From: DASYXW01 sp035934405
Lineage (GTDB): Bacteria > Acidobacteriota > Terriglobia > UBA7540
Length of the DNA stretch: 42,609 nt
Assembly (NCBI GenBank): GCA_035934405.1
Contig: DASYXW010000009.1
Location: 1 to 42,609 of the forward strand
Direction: 5' to 3'
The notes under the pieces were generated by a model that was not told the origin of the DNA, ran no database searches, and saw only the letters and a list, made by a program, of their open reading frames with translations. Of this stretch, positions 15,936 to 24,357 are shown piece after piece (position 1 is the first letter of the stretch; every line of letters begins with the position of its first letter). The position numbers and the translations under genes were made by a program.

Positions 15936-18900
15936 CTAGAAGATAAACTTGAGCGCAAATTGAATCAACCGCGGGTCGCGGGCGCGGACGACGGTCCCGA
16001 ACTGGCTGGAGTTGAAGTCTGACGCGGCTACGCCGCCCGAGGGCGCCGGATTCACGAACTGGGCGTGATTGAAGGCATTGAAAAACTCCGCCCGGAACTG
16101 CATCCGGGTTTTCTCTGTGACCGGCGTGTCCTTCAGGAACGCGATGTCAAAGTTGTTGATGCCGGGCCCGCAGCAGATCGTGCGGGGCGAACTGCCGATG
16201 ACGCCGAGCTGGGCCGGCGCGGCAAACGCCGTGGGGTCAAAGGCCAGGTGACCGGGGCCGCGCGGGTCCAGGCGACGGAACTTGCCGACCAGATCGGGCT
16301 CGCCGGGTGTGAGGAAGTCAAAGCTGTTCTGGAGCTCGTTGTCGGCGGAATCGGTGATACGAATGGGGAAGCCGCTCTGGAACGTTGTGATGCCGGAAAG
16401 GGACCAGCCGTCTGCGAGCTTGCCCGAGATCCCTTCCAGCTTGGGAACCGGCAATTGCCAGTCGTAGCTGAGAACGAAGCGATGGCGGGCGTCGAACTGG
16501 GAGAGCGAGTAGCTGCGGGCGAAGTTGAGGGGATCCAGGCTGTCCTCGAAACTCGATCCGTAGTCGAACGACTTGCTCCACGTATAAGCGCCCTGGAACT
16601 GGAGTCCCTTGGAAAAATGCTTTTCCACGCTGACCTGCAGCGAATTGTAGTTCGAGTTGCCAATGGTGTCCTGGGCGAAGATGCTGCCAAACACGGGAAC
16701 GCCGTCGGGCGGGCAGCCGTTGGTCGCAGGATTGGGGTTGGTCGGTTGGCAAAAGGGCGATGAGTACTGACGCAAGCCGACCAGCGTAATCGGATTGGCG
16801 TTGGGGCCCGTTACGGTGGGGACGGAGCCGTAGGGCAGGTGGAACGTGAACCCGGCGGGAATCGCTCCGGCCGGAATGATGAACTGGGAGTCTTCGCCGA
16901 ATGGTCCGCAAGTCCCGGCTCCGAGCACGGTGTTGAGGTCGAGGCAGGTTTGAGCGTTGCTGTAATTCAGGTCGTGGGTCACCAGCAGGCGGTGTCCCTC
17001 GGAGCCGACGTAGGCGACCTGAAGCACCATGTCCTTGCCGATTTCCCGCTGCACGGTGAGGTTGTACTGTTCGGAGTACTGCGAACGCAGGTGGGGCAGG
17101 AACTGGCCGAAGAGCAGGATGGGCCGGAAGAGCGACCAGTCGGTCTGCTGTCCCGGCGGCGGACTCAGGATGCCATGGAACGGATTGGGATTAATCGTCC
17201 CATTCTGAGATTCAAACGGCGTGTTGAACAGAGTCGAGGAAAGCGATGAACTACCCCCAAACGGCGGCTCGGCGCTGAACTGCTCAAGCACGAGTTGCTC
17301 GATAGGATTGTAAAAGAGTCCGAAGCCGGTGCGGATGCTGGTCCTGCCGGGCCCACCTGTAAGCTTGGCGAGCCATCCGGTTGACGAGCTCGGACTCCAG
17401 GCGAGCCCGATGCGCGGGGCGAACGACTTGTAATAAGTTTGGGTCAAGCCGGGCTGGATGCCTTTGTCTCCCGGCACCACGAGTCCCAGTGGAAAGACGG
17501 ACTCGCCAGTGCTGCCCGGGCCGCAGGCCGTCGTGCCAAAGGTTGCGATCAGAAACTGGGAGCTGGGGTTATTGCCGACCAACTGGCAGGGATAGGTGGT
17601 GGTCGCCTGACCCGGCCGAAATGTCTGGATGCGATGAAACTTGTCGGCGAGCGGTGTGTTGAGCTCCCAGCGCAGCCCGTAATTCATAGTGAGATTGGTC
17701 TTGAGCTTCCAACTGTCCTGCGCGTAAAGATAGAGTGATGAGCTGCGCACCGCTTCCAATTGCGCGGACCCCTGGGTATAGCTGTCGGGCAAGCCGAGCA
17801 GGTAGTTCGGAAACAAGTCGCTGTTGCCGTTGGCGTCCGTAAGCCCGGGGTCATTGGCGCCACCCCCGAAAAACGTGTAATCGCCGTTTACATTGAAATA
17901 GAGAAGCTGGTTGAACTGCTGGCGTCGGCCGTCAACGCCGAACTTCAGGGTGTGCTTTCCCACCACTCTGCTGAGGTTGTCCGACAACTGAAAGGTGTTT
18001 CCAAACTGCGGCAGTTGTCCCTCAAAATTATTGCCAATGACGAAGCCACCGCTGACCGTGATAAACGGCACGCCCTCGAACTGAGATCCGAGAAACGGCG
18101 TGATGCCGAGGGAAGGATTGCTGGGATCCGAGAAGCACTGGCTGGCCGGGACGGTCGAGCAGGAGTTCTGGACCAGATTGGTGTGCACGGGTTGGTTGAG
18201 TTTTCCCTGACCTTCGCGGGAGAACGAGGCGCGGAATTCGTTCACCGTGGTCGGGTTGACGAGCCAGGTGTGAGTGAGGTTCGCCTGCTGGCTGCGCGTG
18301 GCAAAGTTTGCCCCGAAGCCGGGAACGCTGGCGCCGGCAGCCTGGAAAAAGGAAAACGGATCGAATTCGAGGCTGTCGTTAAAGTAGTAGTAGCCGGAGA
18401 GCTGTTGCTTATCATTGATCTTGTGATCGATCTTGACGCTGAAATTGTCCTGCCGCTTGCTCGAAGTAGGCACCGCCTGAAACTGGTTTGAACCCACGTT
18501 GGGCAGCGGCACGAACTGGTTGAGCAGGTCGAGTGCGGTGGGGTCAAAGCAGGCGGCGGGAATCTTGCTGCCGGGGAAAATGGCGGAGTACGAGGCGCCG
18601 GCAGTAATGGGGGCGCCGCCTTCCGCTTTGGCGGCGGCAGCACAGCCTGTGCGCTGGGTGTTCAGAATCGTGGCCACATTGGCGTCGGTCAGGGTGCCGC
18701 TGAACGCTCCAATGCCGGAGAAATCGCCGGTGCGTTCGGCAAGGGTGGGAACCGTGACCACGTCCGAGGACGCTCCCTGCCGGATGCGGCGACCTTCGTA
18801 GGAGCCGAAGAAGAAAGTCGAGTCCTTCTTGATGGGCCCGCCGAGCGTGCCGCCAAACTGATTCTGTTTGAAGTCCGGTTTCGCGGTGTCGAAGAACCCC

Positions 18901-19700
18901 CGCGAGTTCAGCACCTTGTTGCGCAGGAACTCGTATACGTCGCCGTGCAGCTCATTGGTGCCGGACTTGGTGACCACGTCAATCACCGAGCCGGAGTTAC
19001 GTCCGAACTCGGCGTCGAACGTGTTGGTGAGGACGCGAAACTCCTGAATCGTGTCAGGAGACGGTTGGACCTCCGGCAGATTCGCAAACTGGTCATTCGC
19101 GTCACCGCCGTTCACCATGAAGTTGTTCGACCGCCCGCGCCCGCCGTTGACCGACACGGATCCGGTCTGATCGCTGCCATAGAAGAGATCGGACCCGACC
19201 TGGGACTGCACGCCCGGCTGTAGTTGCAGCAACTGGTAGGTGTCGCGGGCGTTCAGGGGAAGGTCGACCACGGCGCGTGAAGTCATCACGGCGCCAAGCT
19301 GGGTGCTGGTGGTCTCGACCAGGGGCGCCGCGGCCGTGGTCGTCACTTCCTGAGTGACGGCGCCAAGTTGCAGCGTGGCGTCGACCACAATGACGTGGCC
19401 GAGCGTCACCTCAACGTCCTTCTGCACGTACTTCTTGAAGCCCTCCGATTCGACCGTGACCGTGTAGGAGCCGACGGGAGTGGCGGGAAATTCGTAGTCG
19501 CCGGTGGCGCTGGTGGTCGCCGTGCGGCTGACCTGGGTCCCCTGCAAGGTCGACGTTACCGTGGCGCCCGGTATGACCGAACCCGACGGATCTTTGACCG
19601 TGCCGGCGATGGTACCGGTGGTCTGGGCGAAAGCTGCGCCGCTGCACAAACAGAGGGCCAGGACGGTAATCGCGGTTTTCCACGAACGAACGGATTCCAT
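15936..19700 (-). CDS. Oar-like TonB-dependent outer-membrane protein with carboxypeptidase regulatory-like domain
   Basis: This 1254-residue outer-membrane protein begins with a signal peptide (about residues 1-26, ending AAFAQ). A Cna-B/carboxypeptidase-regulatory domain follows (about 28-115, starting TIAGTVKDPSGSVIPGATV), then a plug-like region (about 120-240, including SVNGGRGRSNNFMVNGGDAN), and a long beta-barrel ending in the aromatic terminus IQFALKFIF. Such proteins are expanded in Acidobacteriota and resemble Myxococcus Oar; they are thought to take up or bind large or glycosidic substrates. Start ATG 19700 has AAGGAGG 6 bases upstream; the longer frame adds 28 unlikely residues. 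It lies divergently from the polyamine transporter operon. Confidence 0.9.
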   Translation of the reverse strand: MESVRSWKTAITVLALCLCSGAAFAQTTGTIAGTVKDPSGSVIPGATVTSTLQGTQVSRTATTSATGDYEFPATPVGSYTVTVESEGFKKYVQKDVEVTLGHVIVVDATLQLGAVTQEVTTTAAAPLVETTSTQLGAVMTSRAVVDLPLNARDTYQLLQLQPGVQSQVGSDLFYGSDQTGSVSVNGGRGRSNNFMVNGGDANDQFANLPEVQPSPDTIQEFRVLTNTFDAEFGRNSGSVIDVVTKSGTNELHGDVYEFLRNKVLNSRGFFDTAKPDFKQNQFGGTLGGPIKKDSTFFFGSYEGRRIRQGASSDVVTVPTLAERTGDFSGIGAFSGTLTDANVATILNTQRTGCAAAAKAEGGAPITAGASYSAIFPGSKIPAACFDPTALDLLNQFVPLPNVGSNQFQAVPTSSKRQDNFSVKIDHKINDKQQLSGYYYFNDSLEFDPFSFFQAAGASVPGFGANFATRSQQANLTHTWLVNPTTVNEFRASFSREGQGKLNQPVHTNLVQNSCSTVPASQCFSDPSNPSLGITPFLGSQFEGVPFITVSGGFVIGNNFEGQLPQFGNTFQLSDNLSRVVGKHTLKFGVDGRRQQFNQLLYFNVNGDYTFFGGGANDPGLTDANGNSDLFPNYLLGLPDSYTQGSAQLEAVRSSSLYLYAQDSWKLKTNLTMNYGLRWELNTPLADKFHRIQTFRPGQATTTYPCQLVGNNPSSQFLIATFGTTACGPGSTGESVFPLGLVVPGDKGIQPGLTQTYYKSFAPRIGLAWSPSSSTGWLAKLTGGPGRTSIRTGFGLFYNPIEQLVLEQFSAEPPFGGSSSLSSTLFNTPFESQNGTINPNPFHGILSPPPGQQTDWSLFRPILLFGQFLPHLRSQYSEQYNLTVQREIGKDMVLQVAYVGSEGHRLLVTHDLNYSNAQTCLDLNTVLGAGTCGPFGEDSQFIIPAGAIPAGFTFHLPYGSVPTVTGPNANPITLVGLRQYSSPFCQPTNPNPATNGCPPDGVPVFGSIFAQDTIGNSNYNSLQVSVEKHFSKGLQFQGAYTWSKSFDYGSSFEDSLDPLNFARSYSLSQFDARHRFVLSYDWQLPVPKLEGISGKLADGWSLSGITTFQSGFPIRITDSADNELQNSFDFLTPGEPDLVGKFRRLDPRGPGHLAFDPTAFAAPAQLGVIGSSPRTICCGPGINNFDIAFLKDTPVTEKTRMQFRAEFFNAFNHAQFVNPAPSGGVAASDFNSSQFGTVVRARDPRLIQFALKFIF

Positions 19701-19784
19701 GGGTTGCCTCCTTAAGTCTCGAAAACATCCGCTGTCGGCGATGATCTCTCGAACAGCGGACGGCCAACGCTGGGCGAATTCCAC

Positions 19785-19814
19785 TTGCGACTCAACTCGA
19801 AACCCTACTATAAT
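19785..19814 (+). promoter_or_regulatory. Candidate sigma-70 promoter for the pot operon
   Basis: TTGCGA (19785-19790) and TATAAT (19809-19814) are separated by 18 bases, about 54 bases upstream of the binding-protein ATG at 19868. The element is in the 167-base divergent gap between the TonB-type protein and the transporter genes. Confidence 0.55.
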
Positions 19815-19867
19815 CCCGCAAGCTTAGGTAGTATATTCTGCTATTCAGCCCGCTCAGGACCCTATTT

Positions 19868-20926
19868 ATGAGACGAGTCTCGTTCGCTCTCCTCCTGGCC
19901 GGCGTGCTCGCCGCCGCGTCGTGCAGCCAAAAGAATCCCACCCTCACGCTGCTCGTCTGGGAAGGTTACGCCGATCCCTCGTTCGTGCGCGGCTTCGAAG
20001 AAGCGAACCATTGCAAAGTAGCAGCGTCCTACATGGGATCGAGCGACGAGCTGGTGGCCAAGCTGCGCGGCGGAAGCGCCAGCAATTATGACGTGATTTC
20101 GCCCTCCAGCGACGTGGCCACCAGCATTGCCACGGCGGGACTCGCCATGCCGCTCGATCTCTCCCTGATTCCGTCGTACAACCAGCTTTCGCCGCAATTG
20201 CGGTCGCTGCCGCTGGTGAGGATCAGCGACAAGGTGTATGGCGTTCCGTTCATGTGGGGGCCCGACCCGCTGCTTTACGATACAACCGTCTTCGCGCAAC
20301 CGCCCGAGAGTTGGAGTATTCTCTGGGATCCGAAGTATCGTGGCAAGGTCGCCGTGTGGGACGACCTCTCGACTGTGTACATGACGGCGCAAGTGCTCGG
20401 ATATGACAAGCCCAACCCGAGTCAGCTTTACAATCTCACCGACGAGCAACTCGAAAAGGTCAAGGAGAAACTGATCGAATTGAAGCCGAACATCCGCAAG
20501 ATCTGGTCCACCGGCGGCGAACTCACCAACCTGTTTGAGAATCACGAAGTGGTGCTCGCCATGGGCTGGTCGCTGATGACCAACCAGATCCGCAAGGCGG
20601 GGTTTCCCATCGGTGAGACCATCCCGAAGGAAAACACCACGGGCTGGATTGATCACCTCATGATTACGGCAGCGAGCGAGCATAAGAACCTTGCGTACCG
20701 GTTCCTGGAATACATGGTCGAGGCCAAAACCCAGAAGGCCGTCACCGATGTCACCGGTTACGTTCCGGCGAATCCTCAAGCGGCCACGCTCATGACCTCC
20801 GAGGAAAAGAAGAACCTGCACCTCGACGATGTGGACAATTATTTCAAGCGGCTGTACTTCTGGCAGAACGTGCCACGCCGCGAAAAGTATAATGAGATCT
20901 GGAACGAAGTAAAGGCAGCGCAGTGA
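19868..20926 (+). CDS. PotD-like polyamine-binding lipoprotein
   Basis: This 352-residue periplasmic binding protein has a lipoprotein signal (AASC, Cys19) and then LTLLVWEGYADPSFVRGFEE, typical of spermidine/putrescine binders. Further matches are GSSDELVAKLRGGSASNYDVI and YGVPFMWGPDPLLYDT. It would deliver polyamine to the PotBC permease. AGGA lies 8 bases before the ATG. It is the first gene of a five-gene transporter run ending in a flavin amine oxidase, with a promoter candidate just upstream. Confidence 0.9.
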   Translation: MRRVSFALLLAGVLAAASCSQKNPTLTLLVWEGYADPSFVRGFEEANHCKVAASYMGSSDELVAKLRGGSASNYDVISPSSDVATSIATAGLAMPLDLSLIPSYNQLSPQLRSLPLVRISDKVYGVPFMWGPDPLLYDTTVFAQPPESWSILWDPKYRGKVAVWDDLSTVYMTAQVLGYDKPNPSQLYNLTDEQLEKVKEKLIELKPNIRKIWSTGGELTNLFENHEVVLAMGWSLMTNQIRKAGFPIGETIPKENTTGWIDHLMITAASEHKNLAYRFLEYMVEAKTQKAVTDVTGYVPANPQAATLMTSEEKKNLHLDDVDNYFKRLYFWQNVPRREKYNEIWNEVKAAQ

Positions 20927-20950
20927 ATGGTGAGTTCTGAATTGTGAATT

Positions 20951-22027
20951 ATGAATGTGACTACCGCGCTGCTCGAGGTGCGCTCGGTCTCGAAGCACTT
21001 CGGATCCGTGGCCGTACTTCGCCACGTCTCGCTCGACGTGGCGGAGGCTGAGTTCTTGACGATTCTCGGCGCCAGTGGCTCCGGAAAGACCACGCTGCTG
21101 CGGCTTATCGCCGGCTTCGAATACCCCGACGCCGGTGAAATCTGGATGGGCGGCGAACGGCTGGACGGCCTGCCGCCTTACCGCCGCCGCGTCAACACCG
21201 TCTTCCAGCACTACGCGCTGTTTCCCCACCTCTCGGTCTTCGAAAATGTCGCCTACGGCCTGCGGGTCCAGAGGGCCGCGAAGTCCGAGATACCGGCGCG
21301 AGTGGACGAAGCGCTGGCGATGGTGAAAATGAGCGAGTTCGCCGCGCGGGCCCCAGCGCAACTGAGCGGCGGCCAGCAGCAGCGCGTGGCGCTGGCGCGC
21401 GCCCTCGTGAACCGGCCGCAGATGCTCCTGCTCGATGAGCCGCTCTCCGCCCTCGACGCCGCGCTGCGCCGCGAGATGCAGGTGGAATTGAAATCGCTGC
21501 AGCGCGAAGTGGGCATCTCGTTTCTTTTTGTCACTCATGACCAGGAAGAGGCTATGGCGCTTTCCGACCGCATCGCGCTGCTGCGCGCGGGCGAGCTCGA
21601 GCAGGTGGCGACGCCGCGCGAGATTTACCATCGTCCGGCAACGGCCTACACGGCGCAGTTCGTCGGCCAGACGAATCTGCTGCGCGGCCAGGTGGAGAAC
21701 GGTTTCGTCCAGTGCGGGGCGCTGGCGTGGCGAGACGAGACCGCACCGCATTCGAATGGCCCAGCGACGTTTTCTCTTCGCCCCGAGAGCATTCGCTTGG
21801 TTCATTCTGCGGTGCCTGGCTTGCCTGGTGAGGGCAACTCCAGTGGAGCCCGCTTCACGGCGACGATTCGCCGCCAGGTTTTTGGCGGCGCCACCGATCT
21901 TCTGGAAGTGGCTTGCGCTGACGGCCGCACGCTTCTCGCTCGGATTCCGAGTCGCGGTAACCTGGAGGGCGAACACGAGTTTGAGTTTTCCGCAAGCGAC
22001 GCGATTCAAGTTAAGGATGAGGTCTGA
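20951..22027 (+). CDS. PotA-like ABC transporter ATPase
   Basis: This 358-residue ATPase has Walker A GASGSGKTT, the Q-loop region VFQHYALFPHLSVFENVAYG, signature LSGGQQQRVALARAL, Walker B LLLDEPLSALD, the switch His in VTHDQEEA, and a C-terminal TOBE region from about residue 240. It powers polyamine import with the neighbouring permeases. The start lies in a GAATTATGAATG low-complexity stretch with no clear ribosome-binding site. Confidence 0.93.
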   Translation: MNVTTALLEVRSVSKHFGSVAVLRHVSLDVAEAEFLTILGASGSGKTTLLRLIAGFEYPDAGEIWMGGERLDGLPPYRRRVNTVFQHYALFPHLSVFENVAYGLRVQRAAKSEIPARVDEALAMVKMSEFAARAPAQLSGGQQQRVALARALVNRPQMLLLDEPLSALDAALRREMQVELKSLQREVGISFLFVTHDQEEAMALSDRIALLRAGELEQVATPREIYHRPATAYTAQFVGQTNLLRGQVENGFVQCGALAWRDETAPHSNGPATFSLRPESIRLVHSAVPGLPGEGNSSGARFTATIRRQVFGGATDLLEVACADGRTLLARIPSRGNLEGEHEFEFSASDAIQVKDEV

Positions 22028-22093
22028 ATCGTGAAGAACGAGAGGCCCAGTCGCAGGCCATTCACAATTCAGAACTCATAATTCAGAATTCAC

Positions 22094-22942
22094 ATGTATT
22101 CCCGCGCTTACAAAGCCGCTGTTGCGATTCCACCGTTGCTCTGGGTGGCTCTCTTTCTGTTGCTGCCCTACGCGCTCCTCTTCACTTACAGCTTTTGGCG
22201 AGTTTCCCCGCTGCAGACCATCGTCCACCAATGGAACCTCGACAACTACCGCGAGCTGCTGCGCAACCCGATGTACCGGGACGTGCTGTTTCGTTCCATG
22301 AAGATCGCGGGCGCGGTCACTGGACTGGCGCTCCTGCTCGGCTATCCTGTAGCCTACTACCTGTCGTTTCATGCTTCGACTCGCAAGCACCTGCTCTACC
22401 AGTTGGTGATTATTCCGCTCTGGGTCAGCTACCTGGTCCGCGCTTACGCCTGGAAGACGATTCTCGGCAGCGACGGCGTGCTGAACACGCTGCTCGCCTA
22501 TTTCCATCTCATTCGACATCCGGTGGGGTCTCTGCTTTACAGCCCCTTTGCCGTGGTTCTCACCCTCACGCATATCTACACACCTTTCGCCTTCCTACCG
22601 ATTTACGCCGCGCTCGAGCACATCCCGCGCCATCTCGTCGAAGCCTCGCACGACCTGGGCGCGACACCCGCGCGGACGTTCTGGAAGGTGATTTTGCCTC
22701 TGTCGCTCCCGGGCGTACTGGCCGGCGCAACCTTCGCTTTCGTGCTTTCGCTCGGCGATTTTCTCGCGCCGCTGCTTTTGGGCGGTCCGAGCGGCATCAT
22801 GATTTCGAACGTCGTCGTGAGTCTTTTTGGCGCCGCGTACGACTGGCCGCTCGGCGCCGCGATTTCCCTGTGCATGCTGTTGCTCGTGGTCGGACTGATT
22901 TCGCTCGTGCAGTGGTTGGAAAAGAAGTGGAGTTTCGCATGA
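22094..22942 (+). CDS. PotB-like ABC transporter permease
   Basis: This 282-residue inner-membrane permease has six hydrophobic segments and the EAA loop (HLVEASHDLGATPARTFWKV) that couples to the ATPase. It begins after an AATTCAGAATTCAC simple repeat without an obvious ribosome-binding site. Its TGA stop overlaps an ATG by 4 bases (ATGA at 22939-22942), which would be the expected start of the next permease gene, but that frame closes after 18 codons. Confidence 0.92.
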   Translation: MYSRAYKAAVAIPPLLWVALFLLLPYALLFTYSFWRVSPLQTIVHQWNLDNYRELLRNPMYRDVLFRSMKIAGAVTGLALLLGYPVAYYLSFHASTRKHLLYQLVIIPLWVSYLVRAYAWKTILGSDGVLNTLLAYFHLIRHPVGSLLYSPFAVVLTLTHIYTPFAFLPIYAALEHIPRHLVEASHDLGATPARTFWKVILPLSLPGVLAGATFAFVLSLGDFLAPLLLGGPSGIMISNVVVSLFGAAYDWPLGAAISLCMLLLVVGLISLVQWLEKKWSFA

Positions 22943-22995
22943 GTTCAGTATTGCCGGCGCTCAAGCCGCCCCCTTCGTTTAGGAGCCAAAGATGA
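22939..22995 (+). pseudogene. Eighteen-codon orphan start, possible former potC N-terminus
   Basis: The ATG overlapping the potB stop opens a frame reading MSSVLPALKPPPSFRSQR and then stops. The 4-base overlap is the classic coupling between potB and potC. I infer that the original potC start was here and was cut off when the gene at 22992-23504 was inserted. Confidence 0.35.
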
Positions 22996-23504
22996 CTTTC
23001 GAGGATCTGAAGACCAAGCTGGACGAGTTGGTGAACCAACATGTCACGTTCACGCGCATCGCGGGCAACAGCATTATTGTTTACTTTTTTGGAGAGCCGG
23101 GCGACAAGACCGTGCACAGCGTGTGGTTGAACCCAACATGGAGATACGAACGAGACAGGAGAATCGTCATGGGAAGTCAAGACCTGCCGTGGCACGAAGA
23201 TTTCAAATCAAGCGAGGAATACGAAAGGGAGTTCCATCGAGTCTGCAATCTCTGCGACCCCCTCTACGGTTCCACGTTGCTGAAAGCGACCGTCGATTTC
23301 GCGTCTTCCGACCTGACGCTCGAGTTTTCTGGTGAGCAGATCCTGCGAAAATTCGCAAACAGCGCTTCGGACGACCAGGCTTGGACGTATCGAAATATTC
23401 CTCTGGACGTGGCGGCTGACGTATCTCCGAGTGGTATCAAGGTAGGAACAGCGAGTGCCGGAGAGAGCTCCCAATGCCAATCCGACGCCAAGGGCCGAAC
23501 ATGA
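22992..23504 (+). CDS. Uncharacterised protein inserted between potB and potC
   Basis: This 170-residue protein of unrecognised family is predicted soluble: a helical start (MTFEDLKTKLDELVNQHVTF), an alternating beta-like middle (SIIVYFFGEPGDKTVHSVWL), and a tail of low complexity. The middle looks loosely like small proteins of immunity or DUF6188 type, but I cannot assign it. AGGAGC lies about 6 bases before ATG 22992. Its TGA overlaps the ATG of the downstream permease gene (ATGA, 23501-23504), so it is translationally coupled to a transporter gene it has no obvious link with. It is less GC-rich than the flanking pot genes by eye. Confidence 0.7.
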   Translation: MTFEDLKTKLDELVNQHVTFTRIAGNSIIVYFFGEPGDKTVHSVWLNPTWRYERDRRIVMGSQDLPWHEDFKSSEEYEREFHRVCNLCDPLYGSTLLKATVDFASSDLTLEFSGEQILRKFANSASDDQAWTYRNIPLDVAADVSPSGIKVGTASAGESSQCQSDAKGRT

Positions 23505-24322
23505 CGCGCGACGACCAAGCACGCCGAAGACCGAACACCCCGACGCGGTTCTTGGCTGCGTATGCATTAGCCGTTTTCGCCTTTCTCTATCTGCCCATCG
23601 CCGTGCTCATCGTTTATTCCTTCAACGGCGCGGGCGTCGGCGGATTCCCGCCGCGCGACTTCACGCTCGGCTGGTACCGGACGCTCGCTGCCGACGGCCC
23701 GCTGTGGGACTCTGTCCTGAATAGCCTCATCGTGGCGGCCGCGGCCGTCGTGCTGGCACTCGCCTTCGGCATGCCGGCGGCGCTGGCGCTCGACCGGGCC
23801 GCGTTCCGCGGCAAGGCGCTCTTCCGGCGGCTGGTGCTGCTCCCGCTCATCCTGCCCGGCATCATCACCGGCCTTTCGCTGCTCATGCTATTTGTCGCGG
23901 CCGGCATGAAACTGAGCCTCGTGACCATCACGCTCGGACACGGGACAGCGCTCATTTCGGTGGCCACCACGGAACTCTTCGCCGGCTTGCAGGCCATGGA
24001 CCGCGCGCAGGAGGAAGCGTCGCTCGATCTCGGCGCCGGGTACTTCCAGACCTTCTGGCGCGTCACGGTGCCGAACCTGCGCCTCTCGATCATCGGAGCG
24101 GCGCTTCTGATTTTCACGCTGTCGATGGACGAAATCGCCGTAACGTTTTTCTTGATCGGCCGCGACAACACCTTGCCGCTCGAAATCTGGGGCCGGCTGC
24201 GCCGCGGCATCACGCCGGAGATCAACGCGATTTCGACGATCATTTTTGTGTTTTCGCTGTTCACGATTATGCTGTGGTATCGGCTGAGGACAAAATCAGG
24301 AGTCACGGAAGAAGGCTTTTGA
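23501..24322 (+). CDS. PotC-like ABC transporter permease
   Basis: This 273-residue permease has six hydrophobic segments and the EAA motif (RAQEEASLDLGAGYFQTFWRV). It forms the heterodimeric channel with PotB. I start at ATG 23501, which overlaps the stop of the preceding unknown gene by 4 bases and leaves a basic N-tail (MTRDDQARRRPNTPTRF) before the first membrane segment. An upstream in-frame start at 23474 would add 9 residues overlapping the neighbour. Confidence 0.9.
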   Translation: MTRDDQARRRPNTPTRFLAAYALAVFAFLYLPIAVLIVYSFNGAGVGGFPPRDFTLGWYRTLAADGPLWDSVLNSLIVAAAAVVLALAFGMPAALALDRAAFRGKALFRRLVLLPLILPGIITGLSLLMLFVAAGMKLSLVTITLGHGTALISVATTELFAGLQAMDRAQEEASLDLGAGYFQTFWRVTVPNLRLSIIGAALLIFTLSMDEIAVTFFLIGRDNTLPLEIWGRLRRGITPEINAISTIIFVFSLFTIMLWYRLRTKSGVTEEGF

Positions 24323-24357
24323 AGCCCGTCATTCCGAGCGAAGCTAGAGAGGCGCAA

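Noticed and set aside
19862..22009. Minus-strand 715-codon open frame opposite potD and potA
   Set aside because: Shadow frame: potD and potA on the plus strand have complete family motifs over the same bases.
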